Shown: one piece after another, positions 9,701 through 20,650 of the stretch
Position numbering within the stretch: position 1 is the stretch's first letter
How the letters are laid out: the number at the start of each line of letters is the position of its first letter
Translations under genes and position numbers: made by a program
Notes under the pieces: model-generated
What the model saw: only the letters and a program-made list of their open reading frames with translations
Databases searched by the model: none
What the model was told of the DNA's origin: nothing
Origin: Sergeia podlipaevii
Lineage: Eukaryota > Euglenozoa > Kinetoplastea > Trypanosomatida > Trypanosomatidae
Direction of reading: 5' to 3'
Length of the DNA: 64,000 nt
Assembly (NCBI GenBank): GCA_030849805.1
Contig: JASANZ010002207.1
Span: 1 to 64,000 of the forward strand

Positions 9701-11146
9701 TGCTGTACCAGCGCTGCTACTCCATTGATGAATGGGTGCAACATAGACAACAACTCCAGGCACCACCCTGGCTTTGCAACACTGCGTGCGCAGCATGGCT
9801 GGCGTGCACCACACATCTTCTTCATCTTGCTCCCTGTTCCCCGTGTTTGCAAAGTCACGGCACCACTTCTTGTTCTTCTGCTTTGCCCTAACTCGATGGC
9901 CGCCCACCCACAGCTCACACGCATGGCGTGAAACATGAAGAACACGCTCAATGAATTGAGCTACATTTTCCATAGTCGCATCAGATAGCCAGCTTTCATG
10001 TCGCATGACGTACACGCCGGTGTCTGCTTGATTATAGAAGCAAAGGATCGCGCCGTCGTAGGCGTCGCAGACGGTGTATTCGTGCCCATACTCACCACAC
10101 AGCAGACAGTGGCTCTCTGCGTATGCGGCGATATTAAAGGGATTGAGCTGGCCATTCATGAGAGGGACCACATCCGCGGCGCCGTCGTTGCTGTTGCTGC
10201 CCGAGCCGCCGCTGTCACGCTGCTGCGGAACCTCAGGAACACTGGCGTCCCCTTCAATGCCGTTGATCCCCTCCGAAAGGATCATTGGTGAAGGGAAGGA
10301 GTCCTTGTCCCTCGTCCCATGAACAGCTGAAGCGGTGGAGTGAATGGGTGGATAAAAAGCGCCCCCGGAGCCGTGGTAGCGTCTAGCATCACTTCCCTCA
10401 GCTGGCCACTTGCGTCTTGATAGGCCTGACATCGTAGCAGTGGAGGTAGTGGACTCAGAGCTGACTGTAGACCCCCCACCACGGCCCCGCCTGCCGTACC
10501 AGTTGTTGTTACTGTTGATGTTGCGATGCGCTGCAGCTGGTGGTGGTGGTACGTACATGGGGTCACCTGAGAAGCTTCCACAGAAGTAGTCCGAAAAGAA
10601 TGGGTATTCGCCCATGGCGTTCAAGTACGGCTGATGCTGCTGCTGGTGCTGCTGTTGCATCATATTCCATGGCTGCCAGCCACACGGCCCGTTTATACCT
10701 GGATGAATAGGTGCTGGAGGGTAGACGGAGAAGGGCAAAGGCCTCTGGAGTTGGTGGGTAGCGGGAGGAGGGACAGGCGGTACCATTGATGGGACTAGAG
10801 GAGAGGAAGGTGGTGTAGTGAGAGTCCCGGGGGAACTCGTAGAGATGGGCCATGGGACAGAGACAGAAGAAGAAGTCGAGCCACCTCTGCGAAAGCTGCC
10901 GTGTTCGTTACTGTAGATGTAGGGCCTGCTTCCACCAGAACCCACCGTCCTCTGCGTCTGCCACGGCGAAATAAAGGCAACTGGGGAGGCGCCGCTGCTA
11001 CCAGAGGAGGGGAGTGCGGTGTGCTGCTGCAGGTCCATGCTGTGTGGCTCTGGCGCACCACTGGCGGTGCTGTGGGCAACAGACGGGACAGGGTTGGCGT
11101 GCATGGGAAAGGCGGGAAAGTTGAAATCGGCGTTGCTGGAGGTCAT
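6785..11146 (-). CDS. Large putative RNA-binding protein: CCHC zinc knuckle plus RRM (1453 aa)
   Basis: The open frame extends five codons upstream to 11161, but that codon is TTG; the first ATG is at 11146 (MTSSNADFNF). The first 340 residues are Pro/Ser/Gly-rich low complexity. At about residues 344-358 there is a perfect CCHC knuckle, CLLCGEYGHEYTVC (Cx2Cx4Hx4C), followed by about 80 ordered residues (containing ELWVGGHRVRAKQKNKKW). A long Gln/Ser/Thr/Glu-rich linker, including Gln-rich stretches near residues 700-730, leads to an RRM-like fold at about residues 785-880 (TLHIKFVP as beta-1, RRLFFVCFVEYAS as beta-3, then ARLAASFLNG). The C-terminal 400 residues are mostly helical and carry an acidic Glu run. 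Knuckle plus RRM suggests single-stranded RNA binding, plausible where genes are controlled after transcription. No named orthologue recognised. RRM assignment is moderate; the knuckle is clear. Confidence 0.85.
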   Translation of the reverse strand: MTSSNADFNFPAFPMHANPVPSVAHSTASGAPEPHSMDLQQHTALPSSGSSGASPVAFISPWQTQRTVGSGGSRPYIYSNEHGSFRRGGSTSSSVSVPWPISTSSPGTLTTPPSSPLVPSMVPPVPPPATHQLQRPLPFSVYPPAPIHPGINGPCGWQPWNMMQQQHQQQHQPYLNAMGEYPFFSDYFCGSFSGDPMYVPPPPAAAHRNINSNNNWYGRRGRGGGSTVSSESTTSTATMSGLSRRKWPAEGSDARRYHGSGGAFYPPIHSTASAVHGTRDKDSFPSPMILSEGINGIEGDASVPEVPQQRDSGGSGSNSNDGAADVVPLMNGQLNPFNIAAYAESHCLLCGEYGHEYTVCDAYDGAILCFYNQADTGVYVMRHESWLSDATMENVAQFIERVLHVSRHACELWVGGHRVRAKQKNKKWCRDFANTGNREQDEEDVWCTPAMLRTQCCKARVVPGVVVYVAPIHQWSSSAGTADSQHPTPLGMFPPNLSRPVFNAPSSGHQSDLSIILRNASINRSSHSDSADALRHALRGSQSLLVEEQEAATCPTAPTCNEDEATPGQPPEEGSTDRVKSGDIAARAKADAETATVTTTLTTAALQATEESGDKDEKEREARHTRGTVATSNNEAREGVSASESPDHVVSTSTHSSEVPCEVNSPIIVPLLESAGTDSALIPSSSSKTTPDAPAALGSVKHQKRQQHREKQQPQQQQQPQRKQAQQQQQPTQGNEEEDVNKKYTAILERLHPLSEEVKGQLTFLKVLERSGPRYWSTPERLGRTLHIKFVPSTFPFFFLRVLLMMYGELHKVRVVRPRPVVPSRRLFFVCFVEYASKAEARLAASFLNGLALSENYFLAVDAAVQPITGGYMTDYDEQTGKPCTFGIPPEDIRAVDRQFGFSREQVCAAKQRRELEKVSNGGGAGNLGAPKADMVKATGTVVGMCVGSGNKKNINNINNINNKGGSGNGTSRYCAKQHCRSDVGTHAATDDKRKPTGAIVGTNLAIPVKHTPNDKRLKLVRGMTASPLPPPIKWGTLEELAAFAELRHNVIEGCLRYVKNAIESNFCIVIEHIERVLHQTEYWCAARDGALRVSPMTDAIMPNPVILYLEMVTREVALFVHHDAVHDGKQASQIALKAIKLARAFACTMHDFDQSISGRRSVGMVNFEVADSPSWWGLFSFLPQCQHFDAEQLERALEHNVILPLGETETVAALHGPWRGQLHRCPGPYPRVEAVHCFIQRLLQIALLLDNYVAHYPFLVRHLRSVMSSDNAEVSSAMFDESYPEEQEEEEEGRQECVRRRRREGGGRRSSNSTNLNESGNSSDGPSIMQSLSELSWLNQDDDLVCVFGAITTLIRLARAVHYYSLLLRLSRSLGTPMHESRWQAELNRQTGVSSAAISYWKKLDMMMAKLPTLSMLRIGKNAGTLLHYLEPGVTQYSTALLSTRLNRSLIG

Positions 11147-11323
11147 TTTTTTTTGTTTCAATTTTTTTCCGGCCTCTTGTCTACGTATCTTTCTTTGTTG
11201 CCGATGGTTTCTATATTGCGGGAAAGATGAATACTGCTTGGCGTGTAGCTTGTGGACAAAGTGTTCTATTTCTCTTTCTGTTGTTGTTGTGAAGTTAGAG
11301 TATGACTTCTCGTATGATTGGAC

Positions 11324-11325
11324 CT
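11324..11325 (-). promoter_or_regulatory. Possible spliced-leader acceptor for the 1453-aa gene
   Basis: Minus strand: a T-rich tract at about 11353-11365, then no AG until TATTTTCAG ending at 11324, about 180 nt upstream of the ATG at 11146. Confidence 0.35.
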
Positions 11326-12444
11326 GAAAATATTACAGTTTGCAGAGGCAAACAAAAAAAAAAAGATAATGCAAAGAAGTAACAAAAAAGAAAAGAATGT
11401 TTTTTTTTTTTGGAAAAAAAAATCCTTCCCTTTTAGAAAAATAAATAAAATCTGTGATTGAGAAGTCTAGATGATATGTTGCGCAGAGTAATCTAGAAAA
11501 AAGTTCTACTTGTCTTCTTTTCCTTTTCTTTTTTTGTTCTGTCTAGTGGCAATCAATATGTACTGAAGTTCTTATATTCTTTCTTTTTTATTTTTTTCTC
11601 TTCAAAAAGGTTCTCTTTCTCTTTGTCTTCCTCTAAAAAGACTGTAAATCTATCTCTTTGTAGCGAAAGATGGAGGAAAGAAGAAAAAAACACACACGCA
11701 GAAGCAAAGCGTATAGCGTGCGAAGAGAAAAAAAGTTGAGGAAAGAAAAGAAACGAACGATTGCGTGTGTGTGTGCGTGTGAACAAACTGGGTGAACACA
11801 ACTGCACTCTACGTTGAAAAGAAAAGAAAAAGAAAATAGTCTTGAGGGGAAAGTACAAACTAACAAAAGACTGACAAGAAAAAAAAACTGCGGGTTTCTA
11901 GAAATGCAAGCAGCGCTTTTTATTTTAAAAAAAAAAAACGGAAGTAAGATAAAAATAATTTTTGAATCTACTTCTTTGAAATGAACGAAAGAAAGTTCTT
12001 GAAAGGGTAGCGAGAAAACAGTGTTATCTTAAATGAAAAAAACAACAACAAAAAAAGCAAGAAAAAATAAAAATAGAGGAACGGAGAAGGAGAGGAAATG
12101 TATAACTGTGTGTGCGTGTGCAATGAAACAAGCATAGAAGCGTAGCGCTATGCGAAAGAAAACAAAGCATTCAGAGAAAAAAAAAAACGACACAAAACAA
12201 TATATAGAACTTCTTTTCGTCTAATGAGCAGAATATATACGTACAAAGATAAGATCTATAAAGTAATGATAAATAAACTAACGTGCATATTAACACTGTC
12301 AAGCTGATGCCCTCTTTTTTTTTTTTTCCTTTTTTGACAAAACGTCTTATCACACACACACAACGGAATACACACGAAGAGTAACATGTACATACGTTTG
12401 TTGCGTTCATGAGCATAATGATAAATCCTACTCGTATATATACA

Positions 12445-12474
12445 CCCCCTCCCCTCCCCTCCCTTCCCTCTCCC
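12445..12474 (-). other. G-rich tract with RNA G-quadruplex potential
   Basis: The plus strand reads as C4-5 and C3 blocks separated by single T or TT, so the transcribed (minus) strand has six or seven runs of three to five G with one- or two-base spacers. This fits the G3N1-7 quadruplex pattern. It lies about 580 nt downstream of the stop codon of the ankyrin/TMEM117-like gene, probably in its 3' UTR or the processed intergenic spacer. Confidence 0.5.
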
Positions 12475-12550
12475 ATTCCTGAGAAGTAAATGGAAAGTAA
12501 CGATACCACACAAACGTGTTGTGCACAAGTAGGTAAGGAGGGGATAGACA

Positions 12551-12552
<2 letters not shown>

Positions 12553-12586
<34 letters not shown>
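12553..12586. repeat. (CA)17 microsatellite
   Basis: Uninterrupted CA dinucleotide repeat in the intergenic region; TG/CA alternation on the minus strand. Confidence 0.95.
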
Positions 12587-12587
<1 letters not shown>

Positions 12588-13053
12588 CCATAAGTAAAAT
12601 CAATCTATCAAGGAAACAACAACAACAACAGCCAACTGCGCGTCAAAATCCTTGAAGTACTTTTTGAGAGAAAAAAGAATAAAAAGAATAGTTGTCGTCA
12701 TAGTGGTAGGAGTGGCAAAAAGGTGGAAAAATCTAAATGTAAACAGAAAAAAAATACATATATAAAGTCATAAAAGGGTGAAGGATCTATAAAATAACAG
12801 AAGTAAAAAACAGCAACAGTAACATTGCTAACGCTGTGCAACCAAAAAACAAAACGAAACACAGTACAGCAGTTAAATATAAATCAAGGGCCATGTGCGT
12901 GACCAATATCAGCTACTGACACTCCTTCCTCATCGCCCCGCTCTTCACACGCATATGTGGAGGAAAAGGGAGAGAGAGAAGCGAACGACAGCAAAGACAT
13001 CATGACGCATCATACAGAAAACGAAAAAATAAAAGAAGAAGAAGAAAAGTATC

Positions 13054-16000
13054 TCAGGCTGCGTTTGACAGCACCCGCATATACTCTTGCTCCCTCTGCC
13101 TATACGAAAACCTGCGCCGCCGTTGCGCGTTAGACTCACCTGCAAAGGTCACAAACTCCAAGTGGCTCTCTAGCCGTGCCCGCTGGCACTGTCGCCTCCG
13201 CCGTCGCACCGCCGCGCGCATGTTGGCTGTCCACCGTCGTTTCGTCTTTTCAGCGGCTGTTATGTTGCTCGCAGATGGGAAGGAGGTTGTCACTGCTGCT
13301 GATGCTGTTGGGCTGCCGCCATCCGCGTTCTCCTTGGCCATACCTTCATTGCACTCCGAGGAGGAAAGAGAAGAGGTGGAGTCTGCTAAACGGTGCATGC
13401 CACCGTCCACGTCATTGCCATCGTCGCCACCGCCACCGCTGCTGCCAGCGTCTCGGTAGACCCTGTCACTGATGAGAAAGAGCAATTCATGCTGCTCAAG
13501 GAGATCCACCAGCTCCAACACCGCTGCGTTCTTCCTTCGAGCGGCCTCCCTGATTGTCTTCGCCTTTCTTCTTTTCGCTTCTGCCTTTGCTAACATAGCG
13601 TGGTTTCCTTGCTCATCTACAATCCGGTGACTATCGCTATGACCATGAGACGGTGAAGAGTCGGTGTCCCCTTCCTCTTCCTCCTCTCTCAGCACTTGCC
13701 ACTGCGGCAGTTCAGGAGATCCATACTGGAGAAGCCCAAACACGCCCGGCACTGGTAGAGAATGCATATGCTCCCCGCATGCCCAGCGCCGCCAGCACCG
13801 CCACAGCAGGTTACTCCCCTTGAAGGTGCAGCCGCATATGTGGATGACATCCACGTCATCATCCACCACATCGTCATGCCCGCCCTCATCCCCCCACCCT
13901 TTCCCCTTTGCTCTGGCAGTGCTACTGGCGTGGCGACCGTTGCGCGTTCGAGGATCCTGCGACCAACGCTCATCCGTGGGAGCTGCCTTCGCGCTAGCAC
14001 TACGCCGTAGCCGCAGCGACGTGGTGAGAACTCCACCCAGCAGGAGAAACAACCCGATAAAGGCGGGGAACATCGCAAATACAGCACCGGTCTTGGACCC
14101 AACTCCNGCGACCAACGTTCATCCGTGGGAGCTGCCTTCGCGCTAGCACTACGCCGTAGCCGCAGCGACGTGGTGAGAACTCCACCCAGCAGGAGAAACA
14201 ACCCGATAAAGGCGGGGAACATCGCAAATACAGCACCGGTCTTGGACCCAACTCCAGCGTAAGCAAATATGAGCCGGCAGTTCTCGATCAGACTGCGCAT
14301 GTCGCACGTGGCGATGCCCCAGAGCAGCAGCAGCAGCAGCCATGCATGATGCGTAGCGGTGAAGCTAAAGCCTGGCAGTGCGAGGTGGAGATGGGGTTGC
14401 AGCGTCGGCCACGTCCATTCCTGCAGTGCAATACAACACAACAGGAGAAGCGCACAAGAGGAAAAAAAGATGCACATACCCGCACGGACGCTGGGAGGAG
14501 AGGAGGTATCCGCGCCAACGCCGGTGAGAGAAACACTGTCGTGATCGGTGGCGACGGCGGCAATGCCAAAGCAGAGAGCAATCAGCCCCCAGCCAAGGCC
14601 AAGTAGACCCCAGAAGAGATAAAGGCGAAAGTCCTCCATCGTCACAGAAGGGTTGACATAGAACCACTTGGCGAGCCTCTTGCCCAGCCATGACGTTGCA
14701 CAGCCGCCGCCGCACGTCAGCGCCACCTCCGCGTCAGCGTTGGACGTCACTGACTGGCAGGATTGGTATTGGTCTTGTTCTCTCCCGCTCACTTCTTCAA
14801 AGGATGCAGCAGCAGCAGCAGCAGCGGCACTACGTGAATGACCGTGCACGCCTCTCGTCGTCTCGTCGTTCTTCATCCCCCCAGCCAAGCTTGCTGCAGA
14901 GCTGCGCAGCTTTACCTGAAGTGGTAGTAGTAAGCGATGCCTACGCAGCCACGGGTAGAGTCTCACATCTACCCAATCCGCAAAGTGATCAAAGGAGTAG
15001 TGAGGAAGATAGGCGGCAAGGGCGCCTTGCTGGTACATCACATCTGCCACATAGAGAAGCACACACCAGTCAAGTGCCAGCACCACCGCCCAGAGGACAA
15101 GGGCACTGTCCTTGTAGTGGAGCGAGCCCATGCTCAGCTCAGGTTGGATGATGGCCCAGCTGGTCTGTCCGCTCCATTGACCTCGCAGAACCGCGTTGTA
15201 CACGCAGGCACCGCAGTAGAGGCCCGCTATCATGCCTACTGGCAATAGAAAGACAAGCGCGCGTTGCCTAGCATCGTAGAAGGTGCTATGGTAGAGCCCT
15301 AAGTGATATCGTAGGAAGCTTTTTTCTAGTGTGCTCTGCGCACCACAGCTCGGCAGCTGCAGGAGCACATTTCCCACAAACTGGCCCACCACGACGACGA
15401 AGAACGCAGCGCCAAGAGCAAGGCCACAGAGCAGGCAGATGAGGTGCACCATGCCCATGAAGAAGGCCGAGCTCGCCCAGCAAGCACCAATCATATTCAG
15501 CGAGCGACACCAGAGCCCAAAGCGCAGCGTGTGGTACCACTCTACGGAAGGGTCCAAACCATGGCAGAGTACATGTACAGGGAGCAGCGCTAGGAGACAC
15601 ATCACGCGAGCATAGGGGCCTTGCAGCACACGTCGCACTCGATCAATTTGTGTCTCGCCAAGCCTCAACTGCGGGATTGTCCCGGCCGCCCTCGTGCGTT
15701 TCTTGAGCTTTATTGTACCTCTTTTTTTGTTTCCCCGCCTGCCGCCTCCGTCGCGCGGGCTTACAGTGTTTGCCGCTGCTGTGGAGGTGGTGGTAGTGGG
15801 AGGACGGGGAGACACAGAGGATGCGAATGCGCGGGCGGCGGGGGATTGAGAGGTGCGCAGAGATTGAGAAGCACTCGCAATACGCACGACAACACCCTCC
15901 ACGCTGGACTGCTGATTCCCCCGCCGCGTGCGCGGCTGAGAGGGAGAGGCGGCAGGGACAAATCGCGGAAGTGTAGTGAGATCTGGGGATCCATAGCGTC

Positions 16001-18992
16001 GCCGCGGTGCCCGAGGCGACGGTGATGGAAAGCGATTCTGGGCCGCCTCAGCAGCATCACCTCCGCTGCCATAGTCGTCCTGCAAGCGATGGATAGACTG
16101 CAGTATACTAGGGGCACGTGGAGCGGGCTCCCACTCCTTACCGCCGTCTACCTGCTCGCATGTATTGTCGCTCTCCAGCTTTTCAGCTAAAGAGAGATAG
16201 GCCAGCGAGGGGTCAAGCATCTCACATGACTTGGCAGTGGCATTGGACCTTGAGGAGCCACGCTTTCGTAGCGTGGATGCGGTGTCTGCTGTCGTTGCTA
16301 TTGTCCTGGACGCGTCAATTACCACAGGACCGCCCATCTTCCTTGTTGTCGCTGGCATATCACTTTCCTTCGTCCCAGCGGCATCATCATCATCATCATC
16401 ATTGATGAAGGTGACGTGCGCGGGAACACAATTCACTGCACCCGTGTGTGTAGACTTGGCTGCTGGGATAGAGGGAGAGGGCTGCATTCGCGAGGAGGAG
16501 TGCAGAGGGGCATCCGCGGCAACGATAGAAGTGTTCACAAAGCACGCGGGCAGCGAGTACATGGGGGTAATCATCAGTGAGTCACGCCCGTCTTGCTGTG
16601 GATCGTGCTGGAGAGGTAAAGACTGACAGAGAGAGTTCCAATTACAATCGCTAGTGTTTGGTAAGGAGGGCTTGAGTGTCATCGGAGAGGCCTCCCTCGC
16701 CTCTACGTGCCTTTGGCTACCGCTTTCGCCTCGTGCATAGAACGCCCGAGTAGTGTCTGTCTGAAGGGGATTGGCGCCAATACCAGTCGGGGTGGGAACA
16801 TTTTCTTTCCCCCATGCTCTTCCCTTAGTAGTAGTTCTGCTCGCGACTGTTGTTGTGGGCCCTCTCGACGTCACCGCAGCTTCTTCCTCGTACTCGTCCT
16901 CGTCTCCTTCTTCGCCGTCAGAGAGCAACACACCACATCCACGCAGAAACTGCTGCCGGCGCGTGCCCGCACAATCTGCCTCACGCCGCGCAGCCTTCTT
17001 GAGATAGCTCACGATTGCTCTAGTTTCTGTAGTGCCAATGAACCGCTCATGCTCTCTGGCCCAGAGCGCCGGCGTGAGACCGAACATGTCCTCCTTCGCG
17101 GGAGGTACCTTGTAGCGTTCCACAAGCATTTGGATAAAGCTGAGGCGTCCAGGCCATGGTGGAGTGGCCTCGTCAGCAGTGACGGCGCAGTGAATGAGAT
17201 TCTGCTCAAGACCGTTAAAACAACACACGGCCTCAAGCCCACCATGGGCTCTATCACCACTAGTGATGCTGTTGAAGCGGATCGCGTTGGCGGAGGGCAG
17301 GGACTCACTGAACATACGCGCAGTGGAGGGGCTTGCTCTGCAAAGAGAAGCGTACGCGCTTCGCTCACGCTTCACAAGGTTACGACGCACATCCACCTGC
17401 CTTCCCGCAGTAAAGAGTACATTCACAGCTTTCGGGTAGCGCCGCATCGCGAGGGTCAGCGGGGTGTCACCCTGTGCATCCTCCACAGCATGGGACCTGG
17501 AGCCGAAGAGCAGGCACTCGTGAATGATGGCCATCTTGCGAGTCAGTACAGCGAGATGCATGAGAGTGTAGCCTGTTTCAGGATCGAGGACACGGTCCAG
17601 CAAGCGTTGCTTGGTCCGAGCTTCTGCTAGGGGGTTGGAGTCCCTCTTCGTAGTAGAGGCAGCAAGAGGTCCACCTTCAGTTGTCTGCCCACCCGTTCCT
17701 TCCTCGTCGTCATCGTCGTCGTCCACAAGAAGGATGCCGGGCAGCACCGTCTCTGCAGCGTCGCTCTCAAGGTGCCCCAGCCCTGGATGCTTCTCTTGCT
17801 CGTTACGAGCCTTGAGCTGCCCATACACATGGAGCAGCTTCTCAACACGCTCTGCGTCCTTGGCCAGCATTGCACGAGCAATACTGTGCTGAAACTGCTG
17901 TCCTGTCCACACGTAAGTAGGCTGCCGTCTGCTGGTGTCGAGGTGGTGGTTGCGGTGCTCCGCAGCGTCGAGGTTGACCTCAGGTTCATAGATAGCCCCG
18001 AGGATCCCGATCCACTCCGTGACGCCATGCTGTCCGCGCTGTTGAGTTAGTGGCACATCGACCATCTTCTTGTGGCCCCTTCCGTTCTTATGCGCTTTTA
18101 CTGCCGCCGCTGCTGCTGCTGTAGTGATCATTTCATCAACAGCCGTCCCTTTTTTCTTCTTGTTGATGCTGTGGCTATTGGAGGCAACGGTAGCAGTAGC
18201 GGCGGCGGCGGGAGCATTCGTCCCTCCCAGGGCGTGGTTCACTGACGCTGAGGAAGTGGATAGGTCGGTTTGAGGCAGTAGGAAGCTCGTGGCGGGCGTG
18301 GGGCGCTGCTGAGATGCGGGGGCTTGTGTGACAGATCGTGAAGCTGCTGCTGCGGCGCCTGGGTTCTTAGCCGAGGAGGAGGAGGTGTGACTGTGTACAA
18401 GCGCAGAAGACACTCTTTGATGGCGTGTGGTTGTGGCTGGGAGAAGAACCGCGGGCATCGCGTAAAAATCATCGATGTCGCCTTCTGTCTTTGTGCACTT
18501 CGCTGGTGCGTGTAGTGAAGATAGACTACCTGAGCGCTGAGAGCTCTTTACATCATTGTGGGGTTGTTGCTGCTGCTGCTGCTGCTGCTGCTGGGCATGA
18601 ACCCCGCGCTGCGCCGAGGTGTCTTTGTCAGTCAGCTCAGCTCTACACGACGAGGGTACCAGCAGTTGTGATGACCACAACAGCACTCGCGGTATCGAAG
18701 AGCTTGTCCCTCTGCGAGAGTCATCGCAGGGCTGCAAGCTAGCAGATCTCGCCGGTTGAGGCAGAAGCAGCGGTGCGCGTGCAGGGACAGTAGTATCAAT
18801 CGCTCCTCCGGTGGAGTATGGCCGACGAATCTCCTCTGGTACCAGTTTTGTCGTTGCTAGCTTGAGGCATCCCGCAGTGGCGGCGGGGCAAGTAGCACTA
18901 AGTGGGGTATGTTGAGCAGAGAGTCGTCGTTGCTGTTGTGTGTCACTGTCTGTGAGCATGTCCTCGAGCGAACTCACTGTAGTGTTCCTCAT
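13054..18992 (-). CDS. Ankyrin-repeat, multi-pass membrane protein with a TMEM117-like region (frame broken by an assembly duplication)
   Basis: As assembled the gene is split: the N-terminal frame runs from 18992 to the N at 14107 and then reads into nonsense, while the C-terminal frame ends with the stop at 13054. A 148-bp segment is present on both sides of the N; dropping one copy plus the N leaves 5790 bp, exactly 1929 codons plus stop. The start chosen is the ATG at 18992 (MRNTTVSSLEDM); the frame extends to 19127 but through AT-rich leader upstream of a likely splice acceptor. Residues 1-450 are low complexity. Ankyrin-like repeats lie at about 470-690 (GYTLMHLAVLTRK, DTPLTLAMRR, LTPALWAREHER). 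After a long Ser-rich linker, about 8-10 hydrophobic segments span residues about 1115-1615. Landmarks such as QEWTWP...LALPG, an acidic residue within a late helix, and a final KTGAVFAMFPAFIGLF helix resemble the eukaryotic TMEM117 family. A basic, probably helical tail follows. Family call moderate; function unknown. Confidence 0.75.
13959..14106. repeat. Assembly duplication, copy 1
   Basis: 148 bp identical to 14108-14255 except at one position (C at 13969, T at 14118). The copies are separated only by the N at 14107. The mismatch is synonymous in the gene's reading frame (GAG versus GAA on the minus strand). This is most simply an unmerged overlap between two contigs. Confidence 0.95.
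14107..14107. other. Single-base assembly gap (N)
   Basis: The only ambiguous base in the window. It sits exactly between two direct 148-bp copies and causes a frameshift in the ankyrin/TMEM117-like gene, since 149 extra bases are not a multiple of three. Confidence 0.97.
14108..14255. repeat. Assembly duplication, copy 2
   Basis: Second copy of the 148-bp overlap. It is continuous with the N-terminal (upstream) part of the ankyrin/TMEM117-like gene and encodes the last transmembrane segment. Confidence 0.95.
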
Positions 18993-19040
18993 TTCTTGCC
19001 CTAATGCGAGTGAGTGCTCCACGCTGCTTTTCTTTTTGTT

Positions 19041-19042
19041 CT
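19041..19042 (-). promoter_or_regulatory. Predicted spliced-leader acceptor for the ankyrin/TMEM117-like gene
   Basis: Minus strand: a T-rich tract at about 19060-19078, then TCTCAAATTAAG ending at 19041, 48 nt upstream of the ATG at 18992. Its use would exclude the longer frame starting at 19127. Confidence 0.45.
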
Positions 19043-20650
19043 TAATTTGAGAAATATCAAACAAAAATAAAAAAAAATGCACACGTAAGATAATTGTAAT
19101 CAAGTTGACTCTATACGTATATAGCAAACGATAACGGCTATATAGTAGAAGAGAAAATGTTTAGACCAGAAGTAACTATATAAACTACCAACACACGCAC
19201 ATACACACCCCACACAAGAATATGTACTCCACTAAATAAAGCACGCCCACGTGCGTCCCGAGTGGCCCCAGAAAAAGAGAAAAAAGACAACGACAGGTTG
19301 ATATGACACGTCGCTCTGCCCACTTCAACTCTATAAAAATGCTAGCAAGAATAACAACATAAAAAAAAGAGAGAAAATAAAATAAAAGCAAAGTAAAGCT
19401 AAGGAAGCAAGTGTAGATCGAAGTGTAGAGTAAGTGGAGAGCAACAACAAAACAGACAGTGTACTGGGAAGTAACGCGACACCATAAGAAGGAGAGAGAT
19501 AGCATCAGACAAAACAATCAACTCCTTGTATTTTTTTTTTTAAAGATGGACTTAAAGCAAGGCGTAAGCTTTTTCCTCTATCTAATAAATTGAGATGAAA
19601 CGCTCTTCTTCACAAGGAACATCACCGAATCTCCAGAAAAAAAAAAAGAAATGCACATTAAAGAAAAAAAAATGCAAAGCGCCCAAAAGTACGTGTGTGT
19701 ATATGGAAAAACGACAACAATTAAATCAAAAAATTAGCAATGAAAATGATGTTATTGACGTGCGCACTTGGTCGCTATCTCCCTCTCCCTCAACATAGAA
19801 GCCTCAGCTAAGGAGCCTTCTTTCAGCTTCTTCTTTATCTTCACTCATATATATGATATATATGTCTACTCAAACAGTAACAGTTTGACGTACCCATACA
19901 AAGATGCGTAAGATACATACTTAAAAAAATAAATAAGAAAATAAAGGAAAAGTAAGGCACAACTTAAATAGATAGACAGAGAGAAAAAGACAACAACATC
20001 AACAATAATCATCAGTTACCACATCATCCACAGCGAAGTACTTTGCCACCAACATACACATATACCTAGTAACAACAGACACACACACACACACGCACAT
20101 CTGCAAGTAAGTCCCCGTGGAAGAAAGATATATACCATCTGAGAAAAGTATATATGTCAAAACAATAATAAAGATAACATTTGCTCTATAGGCGCTCCAG
20201 TTTTCTTTTCCTTTTTTTTTTTTAAAGAACTGTTTGCTTCATTGCAAATGTCGAGTGCGGCGCACTCCTGCACTTTGCTTTATGGATGTGCCGCTTTCAG
20301 TGCCGCTGGCGCACACACAAGTGAGAGACAGGCAGAGAGAGAGAGAGTCTGCCCTTTCTACCGTGGCACCATGATATAAGCACGAAAATAGCAATAATCA
20401 ACACAATATACAAGAGAGAGAGAGAAAAAAAGGTATAGGTAGCAACAAAATCACGAGCAAATAAAAAAAACAAGCAAGCAAACAATAATACCATTAAGGG
20501 AGAAAAAAAAATATATATGTAGAAATTAGCAGCACCTTGGAAAAATAAATAAATAGAAATGCATAAAACAGAGTTTTCCTTTTTTTATAAGCAAAAAAAG
20601 ATGCACCATCATATGATGTTCTTCTTCTCTCCTTCTTTTTCTGTGGGTGT

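Larger units (their letters stand above)
11147..13053. other. Long intergenic region (1.9 kb)
   Basis: AT-rich DNA between the ankyrin/TMEM117-like gene (stop at 13054) and the 1453-aa gene. It contains A/T homopolymers, a (CA)17 repeat and a G-rich tract on the minus strand (both listed separately). The short open frames here are Phe/Ser/Cys-rich products of pyrimidine tracts and do not look like genes. Confidence 0.6.

Noticed and set aside
16707..17630. 307-codon plus-strand open frame
   Set aside because: Antisense shadow of the ankyrin/TMEM117-like gene, caused by its GC-rich codon bias.
13689..19127. A single 1812-aa protein ending at 13689
   Set aside because: After the N the frame reads the duplicated segment out of frame; the C-terminal about 130 residues are nonsense. 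The true C-terminus is in the frame ending at 13054.
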